Source of the DNA: Gallionella sp.
GTDB taxonomy: Bacteria; Pseudomonadota; Gammaproteobacteria; Burkholderiales; Gallionellaceae
Assembly (NCBI GenBank): GCA_028687575.1
Contig: JAQTZW010000004.1
Span: 124,001 to 188,000 of the forward strand
Length of the DNA: 64,000 bases
Reading direction: 5' to 3'
Positions 36,501 through 46,685 of the stretch are shown piece by piece (positions within the stretch are counted from its first letter, which is position 1; every line of letters starts with the position of its first letter). Both the position numbers and the translations under genes were made by a program. Below the pieces are notes generated by a model. That model was given only the letters and a program-made list of their open reading frames with translations. It ran no database searches and was not told where the DNA came from.

Positions 36501-37524
36501 CGGGTTCCACCCCGTTCGCGGTCTGCTGTGATTTTGCTTCTATGTCGCCAAGTGCGATGAATTTACTAGGTTTTACACCATTCAGTAATGCTACTTTCCC
36601 TAATAATTCCGGGTCATCTGCGAAGAAGATTCTAAATTTTCCCCCTTCATTACACAAATATCTTTCAAGGCTACTCTTGCGATGATTGTAGATGCTGCGA
36701 ATGACAACCGCGAATGGCGTTAAATCATATAGTTGTGCGCCCTGACCTTGGGCAGTATCGATACCTACACAATTAATGATCTCTTCGATGTCCAATTTCA
36801 ATGCATGAGCAATAGAAAGGATGTTTTCGGCCAACCTGACCATATCCTCTGGCAACAATTCTTCAGCCCAAGTTTTCTGTAACCAATCAATGACGGTTTT
36901 TAACTTCCGAATTTTCTCATCCGTAACATTCAGCAGTGAAGATTCAGCTATTGCATCTACACGCTCAACGGATATCTCAGCGTGTTCAAGCATAGCCTTA
37001 ATTTGGAAGGCAACCCGCGCACGCCCCCAATGAACACTTTTTCCCTTATAAACCAAATCATGAGTAGCGACGCCCCAGGCATGCTGTAGAAATGTCTTTA
37101 TTTGTACCTCAAATACTATTTCATCGAGTGGTCTGGAAGGAAGATCTTCGCCTGACTTCAGCTTTACATAAAGTCGTAGATCATCGAAAGAAAATTCTTC
37201 TGGAGATTTGTGGGTCCTCTCATCTGCGGGGGGGCGGCGCTTAACAATATCGCAGACTTCTGAGACCAGATTGAGTGCTTCCGCTATCGAGGTTCGATTT
37301 TCGACGACAAGCGTGCATGCGAAAAAATCCTCCATAGCTTCTGGCTGATGAACTCTCCCTGTTTCAAGCTTAAGAGCAAAACTCTCCTCCCCCTTAATGC
37401 GGCAAAGAAAAAACCACTGAGCTTTCTTTTTGCCCTCAAAAATTTCCTTTACCCGTGTTTCCAAGAGTTTATTGATTGCGTACTGCTCTTGGTACAAACT
37501 TCGAATGGTCTTATTGATTTTCAT
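36487..37524 (-). CDS. RelA/SpoT-fold nucleotidyltransferase-like protein, putative defence effector
   Basis: A 345-aa protein with a divergent RelA/SpoT synthetase-like domain at about residues 15-190. EAMEDFFACTLVVENRTSI matches the strand with the metal-binding Asp. IVFEVQIKTFLQHAWGVATHDLVYKG matches the conserved E-x-Q-I-x-T...H...YK block. The usual GxR after the Asp is replaced by ACT, and a clear YxSxH motif is not seen, so (p)ppGpp synthesis is uncertain. The rest is mostly helical and unrecognised. The last residues come from a REP palindrome. It overlaps the DUF262 gene by 14 bp and is the last gene of a methyltransferase-DUF262-RelA-like operon. Composition is A+T-rich. Confidence 0.72.
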   Translation of the reverse strand: MKINKTIRSLYQEQYAINKLLETRVKEIFEGKKKAQWFFLCRIKGEESFALKLETGRVHQPEAMEDFFACTLVVENRTSIAEALNLVSEVCDIVKRRPPADERTHKSPEEFSFDDLRLYVKLKSGEDLPSRPLDEIVFEVQIKTFLQHAWGVATHDLVYKGKSVHWGRARVAFQIKAMLEHAEISVERVDAIAESSLLNVTDEKIRKLKTVIDWLQKTWAEELLPEDMVRLAENILSIAHALKLDIEEIINCVGIDTAQGQGAQLYDLTPFAVVIRSIYNHRKSSLERYLCNEGGKFRIFFADDPELLGKVALLNGVKPSKFIALGDIEAKSQQTANGVEPGRLG

Positions 37525-38590
37525 CCGCCGGCTCTTCGCCTGTAATAAATGAAAGAAGGGCTTTGTGTCTGGCTAGTCTTTGCGGAAGCTCTGTGTTAGC
37601 GCCACGGGCATTCTGTGCATAGTTGAATTGGTGACGATTATTTTCCGAACCAGCACCAGCCAACCACTCTTCCGGATTTTCAGCTTTTAAAATAGCTACA
37701 ATAGATTCCATAAACTCTTTATAACGCGGTGCAACACTTAATGCATCTAAGTTATCGCTGAGTGCACCAAAACACCACAGAGAGTAAAAATTTGTGGAGG
37801 TTCTGCCAAGCGAGCTGACAACTCCATCTGCTTTCTCTAGTTCGAGAATCCAACGTTTTATTCTTTCAAATTTTTCAATAAATTCATCTTCGGAGAAATT
37901 TGGATCCATCTCTGTCGGAGAGTCATAGTCGGCGTAATACGTATCAAGCTCATCTTGATCGAATCCCGAAAGCTGGCCTTTTAGCAGAACAACCATCAAC
38001 TCAGAAATAAATTGAACATCTTTCATTCTTCTGGCATTGGCTGTAGTGACGATTCCAATTGATCTCCATTCCTCTTTCTTAGCTTCATCTTCTGCGAATG
38101 TAGCAAACCAACCATCAAACTTTGCATGACGTAACTCTTGCCGTTCTAGATTTTTAGAGGTTCTGTTATATCGATCGAAAATTTCTTTTACGACAGCATT
38201 GTCAACGGTATCGAGCATCTCTACTGCAAGTTGATAATTCCAGTATTTCTTGCGCTGCTCGACATCAATATTTTTCCATTTTTTTCCAGCCAAACCTGCA
38301 TCTTGCATATCGTGAGACAAAGTAATCTTGCCTGCGACAAAATTAATTATCGTTTCCAGCCGCTGCTTTCCATCTACAACGTGGTAAGTTGCCACCCCCT
38401 CATCGGAAAGAGATTTGTAGAGAAAAAGGGGCGGGCAGGGATATCCGTTAAAAATAGTATCCAGAAAATACCTCCTCTCTTTGGGAGTCCAAACAGAGTG
38501 GCGTTGATAAGGTGGAGACAAATCCAGCAGTCCGCGCTTATTGAGGTCTAAGAACCAGCTGATGTCTTGTGGAGCGATATTGCGTGCCAT
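37511..38590 (-). CDS. DUF262 (GmrSD N-terminal/ParB-like) protein
   Basis: A 359-aa protein with an N-terminal DUF262 domain: LSPPYQRHSVWTPKERRYFL at about residues 24-43, NGYPCPPLFLYKS, and the nucleotide-hydrolysis motif VVDGKQRLETI (DGKQR at 73-77). DUF262 forms the ParB-like NTPase half of GmrSD and SspE defence nucleases. There is no DUF1524 HNH nuclease domain; the C-terminal half (about 170-359) is helical and acidic. It therefore looks like a sensor or regulator without its own nuclease. It begins 63 bp after the methyltransferase gene and overlaps the RelA/SpoT-like gene, so the three are one operon. Confidence 0.85.
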   Translation of the reverse strand: MARNIAPQDISWFLDLNKRGLLDLSPPYQRHSVWTPKERRYFLDTIFNGYPCPPLFLYKSLSDEGVATYHVVDGKQRLETIINFVAGKITLSHDMQDAGLAGKKWKNIDVEQRKKYWNYQLAVEMLDTVDNAVVKEIFDRYNRTSKNLERQELRHAKFDGWFATFAEDEAKKEEWRSIGIVTTANARRMKDVQFISELMVVLLKGQLSGFDQDELDTYYADYDSPTEMDPNFSEDEFIEKFERIKRWILELEKADGVVSSLGRTSTNFYSLWCFGALSDNLDALSVAPRYKEFMESIVAILKAENPEEWLAGAGSENNRHQFNYAQNARGANTELPQRLARHKALLSFITGEEPADENQ

Positions 38591-38653
38591 TTAATTGTTC
38601 CTTTCAATGCAGCTAGTTGTAATTGCTACTGCGAGAAATTTTGGTTTCCAAAG

Positions 38654-40003
38654 TTATGTCTCCCACGGGATATCTCTAACTGCCCCCACTGTTAAGTGGC
38701 GACAACGAATGCGGCTATTTAGCCATTCATTCGTTGCTGGTGATTTCAATGTCTCAAGAATGGCCTTGCATGTTTTGACTGTCCCATCGTGCGGCTTGCA
38801 TATTAGCAAATGGTTTTCTACCGCGACCGGTTCAGAGCAATTAACTAACGTGCCAAGTGCCCTAAATTTGTCACTTGGGCTTGATGTTCGCCTAATAACT
38901 ACAAAAGGTGGCTGAAATGTAGTTCCAGCAAATTTTCGACGTGACGACAAAGAGTTAATGCGCTCCCAAGGTGGTGCATCTCTCGAATGGAGATAGGCAT
39001 ACTCTAGTCCTATCTCCTTATCTCGATGAGGTACGACCGCCCCAACGGCAACCGTACAATAATCAGCCAGTTTTTTACTCGATGGCTTATGTCTGACGCC
39101 CCAAGGCTCTTCACTACCAGTACTGGTAAGACGCGCCTCTCGCACTTTCAACTCCAAGATGAATACATCAACATCGGCTTGCGGATCAAAGCTCCCATAA
39201 ACATCAACTCGTTCTATTGCCGCAAACTCCTGAATATATTTTCTCCAGTGCCCATAACGACTTCCTGCCCTGAGTACGTCAGGAAGGATGGCAATGATAC
39301 GGGAGCCAGATTTTGCGACTTTCAGACAACTATCAACAAATTGAGCGGCCGCAGAAATATTGCCACTTCCCCATTCGCAACGTTCTGGTGCCTTAATAGA
39401 AACGAAGGGAGGATTTAGAACAATCTCTGTTGGCTCAAAGCCCAGTGAGGCCTCCAAAGAATTTTCACACTGAAGTAGGGGGAAAACTTCGTCAAGGGAG
39501 AGTTTAAGTTTAGTAGTCGCAATCTTGCGAGCCCCCCTTGAGTATGCTGCCAACACCAGTCGTGCCTTTGCTGCCCTCAGGAAGATTTCCTCAGTGTCAT
39601 TCCCACCGATTCTCTTCCCCCAGTCAATCAACGTTTGCCCAATATCGGGATAAATGGGCAGCTTTTCTCCATAGCCAAGTAACAAATCTCCAGCACCACA
39701 GGCTGGATCCCAAATTGTCCCGGACACCCTTCCATTAAGTCGTGGACCAATCGCACGAGATCGAAGACTTTCTCCTGTAAAGAAAGCTCCAATAGATTGC
39801 CGATCTGCCAATGGCACACAACGGCGCAATTCCGCACCTGTTTCTCCATTTAGGAACCTACTGAGTCTTTGGCGATCAACACAAACTTTTTGTCCTTCTA
39901 GTGCGGCTACTGCGTGTGATTCAAGCACACGTACGTATGCTTCGAAATCAGTCATTCGAGGTCGATCTGCTTGCACAATCTTATTATTTCTTTCTAATTT
40001 CAC
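38654..40003 (-). CDS. N6-adenine DNA methyltransferase
   Basis: A 449-aa gamma-type N6-adenine methyltransferase. SAM-binding motif I is TIWDPACGAGDLLLGYG near residue 98, and catalytic motif IV is IVLNPPFVSIKAPE near residue 196. Motifs VI-VIII are in SGSRIIAILPDVLRAGSRYG and INRVDVYGSFDPQADVDVFILEL-like segments. The C-terminal third resembles a target-recognition domain (HLTVGAVRDIPW near the end). Start is taken as GTG at 40003, 11 bases after a GAGGT ribosome site; ATG at 39955 is possible. No restriction endonuclease is adjacent; a DUF262 and a RelA/SpoT-fold gene follow. A+T-rich composition suggests horizontal acquisition. Confidence 0.86.
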   Translation of the reverse strand: MKLERNNKIVQADRPRMTDFEAYVRVLESHAVAALEGQKVCVDRQRLSRFLNGETGAELRRCVPLADRQSIGAFFTGESLRSRAIGPRLNGRVSGTIWDPACGAGDLLLGYGEKLPIYPDIGQTLIDWGKRIGGNDTEEIFLRAAKARLVLAAYSRGARKIATTKLKLSLDEVFPLLQCENSLEASLGFEPTEIVLNPPFVSIKAPERCEWGSGNISAAAQFVDSCLKVAKSGSRIIAILPDVLRAGSRYGHWRKYIQEFAAIERVDVYGSFDPQADVDVFILELKVREARLTSTGSEEPWGVRHKPSSKKLADYCTVAVGAVVPHRDKEIGLEYAYLHSRDAPPWERINSLSSRRKFAGTTFQPPFVVIRRTSSPSDKFRALGTLVNCSEPVAVENHLLICKPHDGTVKTCKAILETLKSPATNEWLNSRIRCRHLTVGAVRDIPWET

Positions 40004-40045
40004 TTGAATTCATTACCTCACAACAGGAGCATTTACGACTTACTT

Positions 40046-40161
40046 TCATCGACCAATCGGCTTATACCGAATCCGCTTCGGCTTCCCGCCTTCCTCGCCC
40101 AACCGCTTCTTCTTGTCGGCCTCGAGCTCCTGATAATCGCCTTCGCAGGAAAGGATGGTCA
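40046..40161 (-). pseudogene. diverged duplicate of the ettA 3' end (gene fragment)
   Basis: On the minus strand the frame reads TILSCEGDYQELEADKKKR, then LGEEGGKPKRIRYKPIGR and TGA. This matches the C-terminus of the resident EttA (40720-42390) with nine residues (SKWTFFDGN) missing. At DNA level many third positions differ while the protein is nearly the same, so it evolved as part of a working ettA elsewhere before being brought here. It begins right at the DUF2442 stop and marks a junction of the accessory zone. Confidence 0.85.
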
Positions 40162-40410
40162 TCACGCCGATTCCAGTATCTTGCACGATTCGTAAATTCT
40201 CGCTGGGGAGAGTTCCAGTCCGTTCGGCCAGCACAGTGCGCCTGCATCAATGAATACGCGGCTGTAATAGGATTCCGAGCGGAGAGGCTCCAGCAATGGG
40301 CCGCTCCGTTGCAACAAGGCGCGCCCGTTAAAAACGCCTTCTTGTCCGGTTGAAAAGGTCAGGGCGATTTGAAAGTCAGTCAAATAACGCGCCGCGATTA
40401 TCTTAATCAT
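40162..40410 (-). CDS. DUF2442 family protein
   Basis: An 82-aa DUF2442 protein: VIxxRYLTDFQIALTFSTGQ-type start (KIIAARYLTDFQIALTF), GVFNGRALLQ, PLRSESYYSRVFIDAGALCW and PNGLELSPARIYE near the end. DUF2442 genes commonly pair with DUF4160 genes in toxin-antitoxin-like loci, but the activity is unproven. It overlaps the upstream DUF4160 gene by 8 bp. Its TGA is immediately adjacent to the ettA tail duplicate. The ATG at 40410 starts at the domain. Confidence 0.85.
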   Translation of the reverse strand: MIKIIAARYLTDFQIALTFSTGQEGVFNGRALLQRSGPLLEPLRSESYYSRVFIDAGALCWPNGLELSPARIYESCKILESA

Positions 40411-40672
40411 CGTAATCCGCTCCCGGTATGCGCTCCATGGGTTCAAAGCGCTGTCCATGCTCCCAGTTTGCCAGCAATTCGGCCTGATGCCGCAAGCACC
40501 ATTCCTTGACCATCGCAGCGGCCTTGTTCGGCAGTTGCCCCTTGGATATCTCTCCGGTCTGTATTTCCACTAGCGCCTCGAATCCCTGATATTCCACATG
40601 GATGTGAGGCGGCGGATGATCGTCGTGCCACATACGGATGATGATGCCAAAAAATATGGACAAGATAGGCAT
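40403..40672 (-). CDS. DUF4160 family protein
   Basis: An 89-aa DUF4160 protein. The family block is at the start: MPILSIFFGIIIRMWHDDHP followed by PPHIHVEYQG, with a conserved His-x-x-Pro-Pro-His-x-His cluster. A later block has EIQTGEISKGQLPNKAAAMV and VKEWCLRHQAELLANWEHGQ. It pairs with the overlapping DUF2442 gene as a probable toxin-antitoxin-like module. Start at the ATG 40672; a TTG two codons earlier is less likely. It lies 47 bp downstream of the resident ettA stop. Confidence 0.85.
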   Translation of the reverse strand: MPILSIFFGIIIRMWHDDHPPPHIHVEYQGFEALVEIQTGEISKGQLPNKAAAMVKEWCLRHQAELLANWEHGQRFEPMERIPGADYDD

Positions 40673-40719
40673 GCTCAATTACTCCTGTTGTGGTCGCAAC
40701 GATCTCGCGCTCTCCTGTG

Positions 40720-42390
40720 CTATCGGCTGATAGGTTTGTAGCGTATGCGTTTGGGCTTAGCCCCCTCCTCACCCAAGCGTTTCTTCTTGTCCGCCTCGTA
40801 TTCCTGATAGTTGCCGTCGAAGAACGTCCACTTGGAGTCGCCTTCGCAGGCCAAGATGTGGGTGGCGATGCGGTCTAAGAACCAGCGGTCGTGGGAGATG
40901 ACGGCGACGCAGCCGGCGAATTCGAGCAGGGCGTCTTCCAGTGCGCGCAGGGTTTCCACGTCCAGATCGTTGGACGGTTCGTCGAGCAGCAGCACGTTGC
41001 CGCCGGCGATCAGGGTCTGCGCCAGATGCAGGCGGCCGCGTTCACCGCCGGAGAGTTGGCCGACCAGTTTGCCCTGATCCGCTCCCTTGAAGTTGAAACG
41101 GCCGATGTAGGCGCGCGCCGGAGTCTCGTATTTGCCCACGGTGAGGATGTCGTTGCCGCCGGAGATGGCGTCGAACACGGTCTTGTCGTTCTCCAACCCT
41201 TCGCGTGACTGGTCAACGAAGGCGACCTTGACGGTCTGACCGATCTTGATTTCGCCTGAATCGGGCTGTTCCTTGCCGGTAATCATGCGGAACAGGGTGG
41301 ATTTACCCGCGCCGTTCGGGCCGATGATGCCGACGATGGCGCCGGGCGGAATCTTGAAGCTGAGGTTGTCTATCAGCAGGCGGTCGCCGTAGGCTTTGGA
41401 GACGTTGTCGAATTCGATGACTTCATTGCCGAGACGTTCGCCGACCGGGATGAAGATCTCCTGCGTCTCGTTGCGCTTCTGGTATTCGGTGTTGGAGAGT
41501 TCCTCGAAGCGGTTCAAACGCGCCTTGGATTTGGCCTGACGCGCTTTCGGATTCTGGCGCACCCACTCCAGTTCCTGCTTCATGGATTTCATGTGCGCGT
41601 CTATCTGTTTGCTCTCGGCTTCCAGACGCGCTTCCTTTTGTTCCAGCCATTGGGTGTAGTTGCCCTTCCACGGGATGCCGTGGCCGCGATCCAGCTCAAG
41701 TATCCATTCGGCGGCGTTGTCCAGGAAGTAGCGGTCGTGGGTGACGGCGACCACGGTGCCGGGGAAGCGTACCAGGAATTGCTCCAGCCATTCCACCGAT
41801 TCGGCGTCCAGATGGTTGGTCGGCTCGTCCAGCAGCAGCATGTCGGGCTTTTCCAGCAGCAGTTTGCACAGCGCCACGCGGCGCTTCTCACCGCCGGACA
41901 GGTTGCCGATGGCAGCGTCCCAGTCGGGCAGGCGCAGCGCGTCGGCGGCGATCTCCATCTGGTGTTCGGCATCAGAACCGGAAGCGGCGATGATGGCTTC
42001 CAGTCGCGCCTGTTCGGCGGCCAGCGCGTCGAAGTCGGCATCTTCCTCGGCGTAGGCGGCATACACCGCGTCCAGCTTGGATTGCGCTTCCATCACTTCG
42101 CCCAATGCGGATTCGACTTCCTGACGCACGGTCTTGGCGGGGTCGAGTACCGGTTCCTGCGGCAGATAGCCGATCTTGATGTTGGGCAGGTGCTGCACTT
42201 CGCCGTCGTATTCCTGATCTGCCTTGGCCATGATGCGCAGCACGGTGGATTTGCCCGAGCCGTTCAGACCCAGCAGGCCGATCTTGGCGCCGGGAAAGAA
42301 GCTCAAGGAAATATCCTTGATGATCTGACGCTTGGGGGGGACGATCTTGCTCACGCGGAGCATGGACATTACATATTGACCTTGTGCCAT
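40720..42390 (-). CDS. ettA: energy-dependent translational throttle protein EttA (ABC-F)
   Basis: A 556-aa soluble ABC-F ATPase that binds the ribosomal E site and gates the first elongation steps by ADP/ATP ratio. Two ABC domains: Walker A GLNGSGKST near 43 and GPNGAGKST near 350; signatures LSGGEKRRVALC and LSGGERGRLHLAQ; Walker B MLLLDEPTNHLD and VLLLDEPSNDLD. The P-site interaction linker and the EttA-specific arm (ARLEAESKQIDAHMKSMK) lie between. The C-terminal KKKRLGEEGAKPKRIRYKP tail is conserved and is duplicated at 40046-40161. Confidence 0.95.
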   Translation of the reverse strand: MAQGQYVMSMLRVSKIVPPKRQIIKDISLSFFPGAKIGLLGLNGSGKSTVLRIMAKADQEYDGEVQHLPNIKIGYLPQEPVLDPAKTVRQEVESALGEVMEAQSKLDAVYAAYAEEDADFDALAAEQARLEAIIAASGSDAEHQMEIAADALRLPDWDAAIGNLSGGEKRRVALCKLLLEKPDMLLLDEPTNHLDAESVEWLEQFLVRFPGTVVAVTHDRYFLDNAAEWILELDRGHGIPWKGNYTQWLEQKEARLEAESKQIDAHMKSMKQELEWVRQNPKARQAKSKARLNRFEELSNTEYQKRNETQEIFIPVGERLGNEVIEFDNVSKAYGDRLLIDNLSFKIPPGAIVGIIGPNGAGKSTLFRMITGKEQPDSGEIKIGQTVKVAFVDQSREGLENDKTVFDAISGGNDILTVGKYETPARAYIGRFNFKGADQGKLVGQLSGGERGRLHLAQTLIAGGNVLLLDEPSNDLDVETLRALEDALLEFAGCVAVISHDRWFLDRIATHILACEGDSKWTFFDGNYQEYEADKKKRLGEEGAKPKRIRYKPISR

Positions 42391-42546
42391 TTTGTGTTCT
42401 CTGAAGTGTGGGACATGAAGGGGCGTAGCTTACCGCAAAGGCCTGCTTGGCGCAGCCTGAACGATGTACGTGATGCGCTGAACAGGCCTTTGCAGGCGAT
42501 GCGGTGGTCGAGCAGGTTGTTGGGGAGGCGTGATCTATTCGAATTC

Positions 42547-42613
42547 GTCGTTCCCGCGAAGGCGGGAACCCAGTTAAATCAGCAAGCTGGATACCCGCCT
42601 GCGCGGGCATGAC
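42547..42613. repeat. dispersed 67-bp palindromic repeat, copy 2
   Basis: GTCGTTCCCGCG...CGGGAACCCAG followed by CTGGATACCCG...CGCGGGCATGAC. It has the same double-hairpin design and GTC/GAC ends as the copy at 17263-17330. It lies in the 241-bp gap between prfC and ettA, 19 bp from the prfC stop. The rest of this gap shows nothing else recognisable. Confidence 0.8.
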
Positions 42614-42631
42614 GAATAAGTCAGCGTCTCT

Positions 42632-44278
42632 TTAGCCCAGCTGCTGACCGTGTTCGCGGGTGGCGAAAAATTGCACCTTGGGCCAGCGCTCCTGCGCCAA
42701 TCGCAGGTTGACGCTGGTGTCGGCCAGGTAGGCGTAGTTGCCGTCCACGTCCTTGGCCAGCCGCGACTGGTTGGCCTTGACGAATTCGTTGAGGTGCGCG
42801 GCATCCGGGCAAGTCACCCAGCGGGCGGTATGGATGCCGGCGCGCTCGAACGCCGCGTCCACGCCGTATTCGGATTTCAGGCGATGCTCGACCACTTCGA
42901 ACTGCAACTGGCCGACCGCGCCGATCAGCGGGTTGCTGGTGTCCACCAGCGGCTCGAACACCTGCACCGCGCCTTCTTCGCCCAGTTGGCGCAGGCCTTT
43001 TTGCAACTGCTTGGCCTTCATCGGGTCGCGCAGCCGGGCACGGCTGAACAGCTCCGGCGCGAAATACGGGATGCCCTTGAAGGTCAGCGCCTCGCCTTCG
43101 GTCAGCACGTCGCCGATCTGGAGTTGACCGTGGTTATGCACGCCGATGATGTCGCCGGCATAGGCCTCGTCCAGCCGCGCGCGCTCGTTGGCCATGAAAG
43201 TCACCGCGTTGGCGAGCTTCATCTCCTTGCCGGTGCGGCGGTGTTTGACCTTCATGCCGGAGCTGTAGCGCCCCGAGCAGACGCGCATGAAGGCGATGCG
43301 GTCGCGATGGTTGGGGTCCATGTTGGCCTGGATTTTGAACACGAAGCCGGTGAATGCGGCTTCGGTGGGCTGCACCATGCGCACGTCAGTTTCGCGCGGC
43401 AGTGGGGCAGGAGCCCAGTCCACCAGCGCGCGCAGGATCTCGCGCACGCCGAAATTGTTCACGCCGGAGCCGAAGAACACCGGCGTCTGGCGGCCAGCCA
43501 GGAATTCCTGCAAGTCGAACGATGCGCCCGCGCCCATCACCAATTCGGTCTCGTCGCGCATGGATTGCATCTCGGCGGGGCAGGTCTGGGTCAGCCGGTC
43601 TATCTCGGCGCCCTTGAGCATTTCCACGCTGCCATCGGCCTTCTCCTCGCCGGGCGTGAAGCGCAGCACCTCGTCGTTGACCAGGTGGTACACGCCCTGA
43701 AAACGCTTGCCCATGCCGATCGGCCAGGTGACCGGCGCGCAATGGATCTTCAGCACCGACTCGATCTCGTCCAGCACTTCCAGCGGCTCGCGCACCTCGC
43801 GGTCCATCTTGTTGATGAAGGTGATGATGGGCGTGTTGCGCAAGCGGCACACTTCCAGCAGCTTGATGGTTTGCTCCTCGACACCCTTGGCGGCGTCCAC
43901 CACCATCACGGCGGCATCCACGGCGGTCAGCACGCGGTAAGTGTCCTCAGAGAAATCCTGGTGGCCGGGCGTGTCGAGCAGATTGATCACGCAATCGTCA
44001 AAGGTGAACTGCATCACCGAGCTGGCGACCGAGATGCCGCGCTGCTTTTCAATGTCCAGCCAGTCGGAGGTCGCGTGGCGACCGCTCTTGCGCGCCTTCA
44101 CCGTGCCGGCCATCTGGATCGCGCCGCCGAACAACAGCAGCTTCTCGGTCAGCGTGGTCTTGCCCGCGTCGGGGTGGGAGATGATGGCGAACGTGCGGCG
44201 GCGTTTCACCTCGCGGGTGATGCCGTCTGCGCCTGCCGGCGCATCGCCACTTTGGAATTCTTCGGAAGTCTGGATCAT
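42632..44278 (-). CDS. prfC: peptide chain release factor 3
   Basis: A 548-aa translational GTPase that removes RF1/RF2 from the ribosome after termination. G motifs: [18 protein letters not shown] (G1), [12 protein letters not shown] (G2), [18 protein letters not shown] (G3), [12 protein letters not shown] (G4). The RF3-specific C-terminus [20 protein letters not shown] is also visible. The ATG at 44278 (MIQTSEEF) is preferred. Downstream (on its strand) is ettA, giving a translation-factor neighbourhood. Confidence 0.95.
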   Translation of the reverse strand: MIQTSEEFQSGDAPAGADGITREVKRRRTFAIISHPDAGKTTLTEKLLLFGGAIQMAGTVKARKSGRHATSDWLDIEKQRGISVASSVMQFTFDDCVINLLDTPGHQDFSEDTYRVLTAVDAAVMVVDAAKGVEEQTIKLLEVCRLRNTPIITFINKMDREVREPLEVLDEIESVLKIHCAPVTWPIGMGKRFQGVYHLVNDEVLRFTPGEEKADGSVEMLKGAEIDRLTQTCPAEMQSMRDETELVMGAGASFDLQEFLAGRQTPVFFGSGVNNFGVREILRALVDWAPAPLPRETDVRMVQPTEAAFTGFVFKIQANMDPNHRDRIAFMRVCSGRYSSGMKVKHRRTGKEMKLANAVTFMANERARLDEAYAGDIIGVHNHGQLQIGDVLTEGEALTFKGIPYFAPELFSRARLRDPMKAKQLQKGLRQLGEEGAVQVFEPLVDTSNPLIGAVGQLQFEVVEHRLKSEYGVDAAFERAGIHTARWVTCPDAAHLNEFVKANQSRLAKDVDGNYAYLADTSVNLRLAQERWPKVQFFATREHGQQLG

Positions 44279-44295
44279 CTTTCTGCACCACAAAA

Positions 44296-44330
44296 CAAAA
44301 AGGCTCGCCTAATTTTGGCAAGCCTTTTCG
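44296..44330 (-). terminator. intrinsic terminator after tRNA-Phe
   Basis: On the minus strand AGGCTTGCC and GGCGAGCCT form a stem with one mismatch, followed by TTTTTG. A-rich sequence on the other side (AAAAGG) means it could work in both directions. It separates tRNA-Phe from prfC. Confidence 0.75.
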
Positions 44331-44338
44331 ATGTTATT

Positions 44339-44414
44339 TGGTGGCCCGGGGCGGAATCGAACCACCGACACAAGGATTTTCAATCCTCTGCTCTACCGAC
44401 TGAGCTACCAGGCC
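44339..44414 (-). tRNA. tRNA-Phe (anticodon GAA)
   Basis: A 76-nt cloverleaf on the minus strand, including an encoded CCA. Acceptor arms GGCCTGG/CCGGGCC with one G-U pair, D arm GCTCAGTCGGTAGAGC, anticodon loop TTGAAAA (GAA) in stem AGGAT/ATCCT, T-loop TTCGATT. It is not next to other tRNA genes. Confidence 0.96.
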
Positions 44415-44511
44415 ATACTGCTTACGCTCACCGGAAACTGACGCTTCCGAGCTTGCGAGCCGCGCATTATACCCATATCCGAAAAAACCGCAACAGCTAA
44501 AGGCGCGCGAC

Positions 44512-44540
44512 GAAAATGACAAACCCCGCCGAAGCGGGGT
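44512..44540 (-). terminator. intrinsic terminator after groEL
   Basis: On the minus strand ACCCCGC-TTCG-GCGGGGT, a 7-bp stem with a UUCG tetraloop, is followed by TTTGTCATTTT. It lies 55 bp past the groEL stop. Confidence 0.85.
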
Positions 44541-44595
44541 CTGTTGGGTAATGCCGATGTGTTCCAAAATGCGGCGACGGGTCGCCGCTTCGGGA

Positions 44596-46550
<1,955 letters not shown>

Positions 46551-46618
46551 ACTTAATATCTCCTGAATCAATGAGTTGAGTTAAATGCAAAGGCGGGATG
46601 CAGGATTGCTCGCCGCTC

Positions 46619-46657
46619 GCAGAGACCGATAATGGGGTCGGTCTCTGCGGTTTCAAG
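46619..46657 (-). promoter_or_regulatory. sigma-32-type promoter of groES-groEL within a perfect palindrome
   Basis: On the minus strand the -35 element CTTGAAA (46651-46657) and the -10 element CCCCATTA (46630-46637) are 13 bp apart, matching the RpoH consensus. The -10 occupies exactly the 8-base loop of a perfect 11-bp inverted repeat, GCAGAGACCGA (46619-46629) and TCGGTCTCTGC (46638-46648). The palindrome is not a CIRCE element. It may be an operator for an unidentified regulator. Confidence 0.85.
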
Positions 46658-46685
46658 TGCGAAAAGCTAAATTATTTTTGGCGGA

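Noticed and set aside
42650..44500. 616-codon open frame antisense to prfC
   Set aside because: His/Gly/Ala/Asp-rich composition typical of a shadow frame. PrfC occupies the region and the frame even runs through tRNA-Phe.
46619..46648. Palindrome before groES as an intrinsic terminator of the flavoprotein gene
   Set aside because: The stem is good, but no U run follows on the minus strand and the -10 box occupies the loop. An operator is more likely, although a 3'-end mRNA hairpin cannot be excluded.
46551..46685. CIRCE operator upstream of groES
   Set aside because: No TTAGCACTC-N9-GAGTGCTAA sequence is present. The palindrome found is different.
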